Source: Clostridia bacterium (GTDB taxonomy: Bacteria > Bacillota > Clostridia > Oscillospirales > CAG-272). From it: a stretch of DNA of 34,647 bases. The stretch covers positions 1 to 34,647 of the forward strand of contig JAFXAC010000072.1 in the NCBI GenBank assembly GCA_017522125.1, in the 5' to 3' direction. Shown piece by piece: positions 29,989-34,647 of the stretch (positions within the stretch are counted from its first letter, which is position 1; each line of letters opens with the position of its first letter). Position numbers and translations under genes: made by a program. The notes below the pieces were generated by a model. It saw nothing but the letters and a program-made list of their open reading frames with translations. It ran no database searches and was not told the DNA's origin.

Positions 29989-30039
29989 AAAAAACCTCCG
30001 CAAAAATATTACTCAATGAATAATATTTGCGCGGAGGTT
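29989..30039 (-). terminator. Terminator hairpin of the SEDS gene that also contains the DUF4830 ribosome binding site
   Basis: Outer stem AACCTCCGC/GCGGAGGTT (29993-30001 with 30031-30039) and inner stem AAATATTA/TAATATTT (30004-30011 with 30021-30028) are followed on the minus strand by six T and then directly by C and the DUF4830 ATG. The GGAGG of that gene lies in the 3' arm. Confidence 0.82.
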
Positions 30040-30054
30040 ATTATATTCTTAAAT

Positions 30055-31185
30055 TTACATTTCTTCTCGCTCAAAGAAGTACTTGACCTTGTGTGCGTGT
30101 ACACTGTGTACCATTCCTATCATAATGTACATAGCAAGCGTTGACGAGCCGCCGTAGCTTATAAAGGGAAGAGTGATACCGACAACGGGGAGCATGGCAA
30201 GGCTCATTCCGATGTTTTCTATAGCCTGAACGGTAATTGCCGCGGCAACGCCGATGCACAAAAACGCGCCAGAATCCTTACGCGCCGTTTTTGCTATCAT
30301 AAATATCCTGACTACAAGCACGGCAAGCGTGGCAATAACGATAAGTCCGCCAAGCATTCCGAATTTTTCGCAAAGAGAGGAAAATGCGAAATCGTTTTCA
30401 CAGGCGAAAAGATTTTTGTAATACTCGCCCCCGTTAAGTCCTTGCCCGAAGAAACCGCCGTTTGCAACGCATTTCTGCCCAAGAAGCGCCTGAAAGCCGT
30501 AGCCCTGCGGGTCAGCCTCGGGTGTAAAGCCGAATATTATACGGTCCTGCTGATAGCTGTTAAGGTGCGGCCAAACGTACGGAATGGCAACGAAGAGGAA
30601 TGCAAAGCCGCCAAGCAGATAAAAAAGGCTTATTCCCGAGCAAAAAAGCATAATAAGCACAAGTCCGCAATAAACGAGCGCAACGCCAAGGTCGCCCGAA
30701 AGCAGTATAAGTCCTATGACAAGTCCCGCGTGCGCGAGAAGCCCGAGGATGGACAGCGGGTGATTGATCTTCTTTTTTACTACGTCTATGTGCTTTGAAA
30801 ACGTTACGATAAACGTTGCCTTAACGAACTCCGACGGCTGTATTCCGACAGGTCCTATGTACAGCCAGCTTTGGTTGCTTCCCTCGGCAGTACCGTAAAG
30901 AAGCGTAATGCCAAGCAGCCCTATCTGTGCTATGAAAAACGGAATACAGAGCTTGTTGACTATCTCCTGATAGTCAAGCGTGGAAATAAAAAACGCAAGG
31001 ACTATTCCTATGACGGTGGTTGCGCTTTGCATAGCGATAACTCGCGTGCTGTTGCCTATCTCGCTTGCGTCGCGCACTCCTATCATCAAAAGAATGCTTA
31101 TAAGGGACAGGATAGAGGTGCATATGAGCAAGCAAGGGTCTACCTTTTTTAACTTTTCACGAAACGTCGTATTAAACTCCTTCAT
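30055..31185 (-). CDS. SEDS-family peptidoglycan polymerase (RodA/FtsW-like)
   Basis: The protein has 376 residues with about ten hydrophobic helices. SEDS proteins polymerise glycan strands from lipid II with a class B PBP. Conserved stretches are WLYIGPVGIQPSEFVKATFI, LILLSGDLGVALVYCGL (the catalytic Asp region), YGFQALLGQKCVANGGFFGQGL, the ENDFAFSSLCEKFGMLGG loop and the C-terminal LPVVGITLPFISYGGSSTLAMY. The loop that reads LPExHTDFIF in most members is changed to FACENDFAF here. RodA, FtsW and SpoVE cannot be told apart safely; the lack of linked division genes slightly favours RodA or a sporulation paralogue. AGGAGG precedes the ATG. Confidence 0.9.
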   Translation of the reverse strand: MKEFNTTFREKLKKVDPCLLICTSILSLISILLMIGVRDASEIGNSTRVIAMQSATTVIGIVLAFFISTLDYQEIVNKLCIPFFIAQIGLLGITLLYGTAEGSNQSWLYIGPVGIQPSEFVKATFIVTFSKHIDVVKKKINHPLSILGLLAHAGLVIGLILLSGDLGVALVYCGLVLIMLFCSGISLFYLLGGFAFLFVAIPYVWPHLNSYQQDRIIFGFTPEADPQGYGFQALLGQKCVANGGFFGQGLNGGEYYKNLFACENDFAFSSLCEKFGMLGGLIVIATLAVLVVRIFMIAKTARKDSGAFLCIGVAAAITVQAIENIGMSLAMLPVVGITLPFISYGGSSTLAMYIMIGMVHSVHAHKVKYFFEREEM

Positions 31186-31208
31186 ATCCCGCCTCCTTTC
31201 CTTATGTT

Positions 31209-31240
31209 AAAAACGGTTGCGACATTTGCTGTCGCAACCG
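31209..31240 (-). terminator. Intrinsic terminator of proS
   Basis: An 11-bp stem CGGTTGCGACA/TGTCGCAACCG (31214-31224 with 31230-31240), loop TTTGC, is followed on the minus strand by five T. It lies 10 bases past the proS stop and just before the SEDS gene. Confidence 0.9.
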
Positions 31241-31250
31241 TCGAAGATTT

Positions 31251-32690
31251 TTAATATTGACGTCCCCAGACGACCATATGCTTTGCGGGCTTTCCGCAGC
31301 ATACGCAAACGTCGGAAAGATGCTCCTCGTCAAAGGGAATGCAACGGGATTTTACTCCGCCCGTATCGTTCTTTATCTTGTCCTCGCACTCGCTGTCGCC
31401 GCACCACATAGCACGGATAAAGCCCGACTTCGTGGACGCGATCTCAAGCAGCTCCTCGTAAGTGGTAGCGTTTGAGGTGCGGTTCTTGAGGTTCTCGGAT
31501 GCGCGGCGGTAAAGCTCGTTGTGAACGGACTCAAGCGCCGCCGCAACGGAGTCCTCGATGCCGTCAAGGGAAACGAAGGTCTTTTCGCGGCTTACGCGAG
31601 AAACCAGCACGCAGGAATTGTTTTCGATGTCGCGCGGACCTATCTCAAGACGCAGGGGAACGCCCTTCATCTCGTACTGAGAATACTTCCAGCCCGCGGA
31701 GTTGTCGCTGTCGTCAAGCTTTACGCGGAAGCGTGCGGAGAGCTTGTCCTTGAGAGCCTTAGCAGCGTCAAGCACGCCTTCCTTGTGCTGAGCAACGGGA
31801 ACGATAACTACCTGAATGGGAGCAACGGCGGGGGGAAGAATAAGTCCGTTATCGTCGCCGTGCGCCATAATGATAGCACCTATCATACGGGTGGAAACGC
31901 CCCAAGAGGTCTGGTGAGGATATTTTACGGTGTTGTCACGCGCGGTGTAGGTAATGTCAAACGCACGCGCAAAGCCGTCGCCGAAGTAGTGCGTAGTTCC
32001 GCCCTGAAGCGCAACGCCGTTGTGCATCATAGGCTCAACGGTATACGTTTCCTCCGCGCCCGCAAATTTTTCCTTTTCGGTCTTGCGTCCGCGGACTACG
32101 GGGATAGCGAGAGATTTCTCATAAAAATCAGCGTAAACGTCAAGCATACGCAGAGTTTCCTCGCGTGCCTCCTCCTCGGTCTCGTGCATGGTGTGTCCCT
32201 CTTGCCAGAGGAACTCGGAGGTGCGCAGGAAGGGACGGGTGGTCTTTTCCCAGCGAACTACGTTACACCACTGGTTGTAGAGCTTGGGCAGGTCACGGTA
32301 GGAGTGAATGATATTGCGGTAATGCTCGCAGAAGAGCGTTTCGGACGTGGGGCGCACGATAAGGCGCTCGGTAAGTCTGTTCTGACCGCCGATAGTCACG
32401 ATAGCGCATTCGGGAGCGAAGCCCGCAACGTGGTCTGCTTCCTTCTGGAGCAGAGATTCGGGGATAAACATAGGCATATACACGTTCTCGTGTCCGAGCT
32501 TTTTAAATTCCGCATCAAGAATATGCTGAATATTTTCCCAAATAGCATATCCGTAGGGGCGGATTATCATACAGCCCTTAACGCCCGAGTAATCTACAAG
32601 CTCTGCCTTCTTTACAACGTCTGTGTACCACTGGGCAAAGTCGGTTTCCATTGATGTTATAGCATCAACCATTTTCTTATTGTCAGCCAT
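31251..32690 (-). CDS. proS: Prolyl-tRNA synthetase (archaeal/eukaryal-like type)
   Basis: This class II synthetase charges tRNA-Pro. Its 479 residues fit the short form without the bacterial editing insertion. Motifs: [13 protein letters not shown] (motif 1 region), [39 protein letters not shown] (motif 2), the proline-pocket [35 protein letters not shown] (motif 3). An anticodon-binding domain starts near 285. The C-terminus has a Cys-rich zinc-like element (CGDSECEDK and VCVCCGKPA) and ends in Tyr, as in this subgroup. GAAAGGACG precedes the ATG. It has its own consensus promoter. Confidence 0.96.
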   Translation of the reverse strand: MADNKKMVDAITSMETDFAQWYTDVVKKAELVDYSGVKGCMIIRPYGYAIWENIQHILDAEFKKLGHENVYMPMFIPESLLQKEADHVAGFAPECAIVTIGGQNRLTERLIVRPTSETLFCEHYRNIIHSYRDLPKLYNQWCNVVRWEKTTRPFLRTSEFLWQEGHTMHETEEEAREETLRMLDVYADFYEKSLAIPVVRGRKTEKEKFAGAEETYTVEPMMHNGVALQGGTTHYFGDGFARAFDITYTARDNTVKYPHQTSWGVSTRMIGAIIMAHGDDNGLILPPAVAPIQVVIVPVAQHKEGVLDAAKALKDKLSARFRVKLDDSDNSAGWKYSQYEMKGVPLRLEIGPRDIENNSCVLVSRVSREKTFVSLDGIEDSVAAALESVHNELYRRASENLKNRTSNATTYEELLEIASTKSGFIRAMWCGDSECEDKIKNDTGGVKSRCIPFDEEHLSDVCVCCGKPAKHMVVWGRQY

Positions 32691-32729
32691 GAAAATTTCG
32701 TCCTTTCAGAACATAATAAATCACATTAT

Positions 32730-32758
32730 ATTATAAATCAACAAAGCACCCGTGTCAA
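32730..32758 (-). promoter_or_regulatory. Consensus promoter of proS
   Basis: On the minus strand: perfect TTGACA (32753-32758), a 17-base spacer and perfect TATAAT (32730-32735), 39 bases before the ATG. Confidence 0.88.
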
Positions 32759-32787
32759 GATAAAGAGTAACTTTTGAAGCAAAAAAC

Positions 32788-32816
32788 TTGCCTATTTTTC
32801 AAAAATATGATATACT
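32788..32816 (+). promoter_or_regulatory. Promoter of the WecG/TagA-type gene
   Basis: TTGCCT (32788-32793), a 17-base spacer and TATACT (32811-32816), 28 bases before the ATG at 32845. It is divergent from the proS promoter. Confidence 0.7.
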
Positions 32817-32844
32817 TATTAAAATTCAAAAGGGGAGAGGGCAA

Positions 32845-33573
32845 ATGAAGAACGAAAAAATAAACGTTCTCGGCATAAACTTTGATGCTGTTAAGGCGGC
32901 AGCGGCGACAGAAGCGATCTTTCGCGCCGCACGTCAGCGAGAAGCACCGTATAGCGTTTTTACGCCCAATGCCCTTATATCCACGTTCTGCTATGACGAT
33001 GCCGCGTTGCGCGAGGTCGTGAATTCCGCAAGTCTTGTTTTAGCCGACGGCGTGGGTGTTATCGGCGCGGCAAAAAGACAGGGCACGCCGATACCCGAAA
33101 GAGTTACGGGCATCGACACCGCTGACGCGGTTATGGCGCGGCTCGCTGCCGTCGGCGGCAGCGTCTACCTCGTCGGAGGCGAGCAGGGAATAGCTCAAAG
33201 CGCCGCGAGCGCCCTTGTCGAAAAACACATCGGCTTGCGGGTGCTTGGTGCAAGCGACGGTTTTTTTGAGGACGAGGAAGCGCTCGTGGAAGAAATATCC
33301 CGCCTCTCGCCCGATCTGCTCCTCGTTGGTATGGGCTTCCCAAAGCAGGAGCTTTTTATATCGCGCAATAAAGACAAATTATCCGTCGGCGCGGCGATGG
33401 GAGTCGGCGGAGCTATCGACGTGTGGGCAGGTAAGGTGCGCCGCGCGCCCGCAGTTTTCGTTAAATTGCACTTCGAATGGCTCTGGCGGATGCTTTGCCA
33501 ACCAAAGAGATTTTTGGGACTTTGGCGACTTTTACGCTACCGTTTTTTGACGCGCCGCCGATTTTTGCGGTAA
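32845..33573 (+). CDS. WecG/TagA/CpsF-family glycosyltransferase
   Basis: The 242-residue protein belongs to the GT26 family, which adds N-acetylmannosamine or a related sugar to undecaprenyl-linked carriers for wall teichoic acid or capsule. Visible motifs are FTPNALISTFCYDD, LVLADGVGVIGAAKRQG, PERVTGIDTADAV (catalytic Asp region), VYLVGGEQGIA, LLLVGMGFPKQELFI, GVGGAIDVWAGKVRRAP and the amphipathic basic C-terminus (EWLWRMLCQPKRFLGLWRLL) that docks to the membrane. I chose ATG 32845, which follows GGGGAGAGGG; an earlier in-frame start would lie inside the promoter. No teichoic-acid partner genes are in the window. Confidence 0.92.
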   Translation: MKNEKINVLGINFDAVKAAAATEAIFRAARQREAPYSVFTPNALISTFCYDDAALREVVNSASLVLADGVGVIGAAKRQGTPIPERVTGIDTADAVMARLAAVGGSVYLVGGEQGIAQSAASALVEKHIGLRVLGASDGFFEDEEALVEEISRLSPDLLLVGMGFPKQELFISRNKDKLSVGAAMGVGGAIDVWAGKVRRAPAVFVKLHFEWLWRMLCQPKRFLGLWRLLRYRFLTRRRFLR

Positions 33574-33650
33574 AAATGCCCAATCAGCACGGGAAATGCG
33601 TATTTATATTTGAAAATTTCAATAAAAATAATATTTTTTTCAAAAACCCC

Positions 33651-33679
33651 TTGTATATTTCATCAAAATAGGATAAAAT
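33651..33679 (+). promoter_or_regulatory. Promoter of gap
   Basis: TTGTAT (33651-33656), a 17-base spacer and TAAAAT (33674-33679). The leader of about 65 bases has a GAAA-capped hairpin GGACTT/AAGTCC (33697-33702 with 33707-33712) before the GGAGGA site. Confidence 0.7.
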
Positions 33680-33748
33680 ATATGGTGGCAATAATTGGAC
33701 TTGAAAAAGTCCGACCAAAAAAATCATATTTACGGAGGAATTCCAAAA

Positions 33749-34647
33749 ATGTCAGTAAAAGTTGCAATTAACGGTTTTGGCCGTATCGGCCGTCTCGCAT
33801 TCCGCCAGATGTTCGGCGCAGAGGGTTATGAGGTTGTAGCTATCAACGACCTTACCAGCCCCAAGATGCTTGCTCACCTTCTGAAGTACGACACCGCTCA
33901 GGGTGCTTACTGTGGCGCTATCGGCGAGAACGCTCACACCGTTGAGGCTACTGAGGACTCCATCATCGTTGATGGCAAGGAGATCAAGATCTACGCTGAG
34001 AAGGACGCTGCTAACTGCCCTTGGGCTGCTCTTGACGTTGACGTTGTTCTCGAGTGCACAGGCTTCTACACCTCTAAGGAGAAGTCCATGGCTCACATCA
34101 ACGCAGGCGCAAAGAAGGTCGTTATCTCTGCTCCCGCAGGCAACGATCTTAAGACCATCGTTTACTCTGTAAACGAGAACACCCTTACCGCTGATGACCA
34201 GATCATTTCTGCTGCATCCTGCACCACCAACTGCCTCGCTCCTATGGCTAAGGCTCTCAATGACTACGCTCCCATCCAGAGCGGTATCATGTCCACCATC
34301 CACGCTTTCACCGGCGACCAGATGGTTCTCGACGGTCCTCACAGAAAGGGCGACCTCAGACGTGCAAGAGCTGCTGCAGTTAACATTGTTCCCAACTCCA
34401 CCGGCGCTGCAAAGGCTATCGGTCTCGTAATTCCCGAGCTCAACGGCAAGCTCATCGGTTCTGCTCAGAGAGTTCCCGTTCCCACGGGCTCCACTACCAT
34501 CCTCGTTGCTGTTGTTAAGGGCGAGAACGTTACCAAGGAAGGCATCAACGCTGCTATGAAGGCTGCTTCTTCCGCATCCTTCGGTTACACCGAAGAAGAG
34601 CTCGTTTCTTCCGATATCATCGGTATCACCTACGGTTCTCTCTTCGA
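33749..34647 (+). CDS. gap: Glyceraldehyde-3-phosphate dehydrogenase (3' end beyond the window)
   Basis: This is the glycolytic NAD-dependent enzyme; 299 of about 335 residues are present and the gene runs off the window. The Rossmann start [19 protein letters not shown], the NAD-binding AINDL, the active-site [12 protein letters not shown] with Cys158, the phosphate-binding THAFTGDQ-like [35 protein letters not shown] and RVPVPTGS are all intact. GGAGGA lies nine bases before the ATG. Codon use is strongly biased, as expected for a very highly expressed gene, like the EF-G paralogue. Confidence 0.97.
   Translation, partial: MSVKVAINGFGRIGRLAFRQMFGAEGYEVVAINDLTSPKMLAHLLKYDTAQGAYCGAIGENAHTVEATEDSIIVDGKEIKIYAEKDAANCPWAALDVDVVLECTGFYTSKEKSMAHINAGAKKVVISAPAGNDLKTIVYSVNENTLTADDQIISAASCTTNCLAPMAKALNDYAPIQSGIMSTIHAFTGDQMVLDGPHRKGDLRRARAAAVNIVPNSTGAAKAIGLVIPELNGKLIGSAQRVPVPTGSTTILVAVVKGENVTKEGINAAMKAASSASFGYTEEELVSSDIIGITYGSLF

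Noticed and set aside
33574..33650. Terminator after the WecG/TagA-type gene
   Set aside because: Only an AT-only pairing (TTTGAAAA with TTTTCAAA) is seen, too weak to call.
1..34647. rRNA, tRNA, prophage and insertion-sequence genes
   Set aside because: I looked for cloverleaf-like segments, rRNA-like conserved stretches, transposase or integrase motifs and found none.

Overview
The window reads as a low-to-mid-GC Firmicutes chromosome, most likely an uncultured gut or rumen Clostridia (Eubacteriales/Oscillospirales-like). The reasons are the spoIIAA-spoIIAB-sigF sporulation operon, a GerA/SpoVAF-type germination protein, Gram-positive style Shine-Dalgarno sites and sigma-A promoters, a T-box leader, and a surface protein with a Thr/Pro stalk and Cys-hydrophobic-basic tail of the kind common in gut Clostridia. 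This placement is inference from gene content; there is no rRNA in the window. Most of it is ordinary housekeeping chromosome.

Layout. 1-9.6 kb, plus strand: the end of a sensor kinase, a secreted stalked protein, nagA, metG-tatD, an EF-G paralogue and a small membrane protein. 9.6-9.94 kb: a gene-free stretch with an array of short hairpins punctuated by CGATAT/ATATCG. 9.94-13.3 kb, minus strand: the sigma-F operon, then truB and trmB. 13.4-15.5 kb, plus: a HAAS-domain membrane protein coupled to a DUF4097-like protein. 15.5-16.6 kb, minus: ychF. 16.7-20.35 kb, plus: response regulator, histidine kinase and HtrA-like protease, an envelope-stress type operon. 20.35-21.61 kb: a small inserted island (below). 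21.6-24.2 kb, minus: an XRE-cupin-acyl-CoA synthetase fusion under a T-box leader. 24.2-28 kb, minus: rpe, then tsaE-tsaB-rpiB-ispD-ispF with tightly overlapping genes. 28-29.5 kb, plus: a SpoVAF/GerA-like gene. 29.5-32.7 kb, minus: DUF4830 protein, SEDS (RodA/FtsW) protein, proS. 32.8 kb to the end, plus: a WecG/TagA-type glycosyltransferase and the start of gap.

The most unusual part is 20345-21614. A perfect 21-bp inverted repeat begins at the stop codon of the HtrA gene on one side and of the synthetase gene on the other. Its two arms look like the two halves of one bidirectional terminator, pushed 1.2 kb apart by an insert. The insert carries a P-loop kinase and a DUF559 (restriction-endonuclease-like) gene and no recombinase. 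The DUF559 gene is itself bracketed by a second, 47-48-bp inverted repeat made of two hairpins. One of these hairpins shows compensatory base changes between the copies. This inner repeat supplies the nuclease's ribosome binding site and the last 14 codons of the kinase. It looks like a nested, nuclease-linked palindromic-repeat cassette.

The second highlight is the T-box upstream of the synthetase, whose best specifier reading is ATC (Ile). Together with a medium-chain-type acyl-CoA synthetase this suggests, as inference only, activation of a branched-chain acid to replenish isoleucine.
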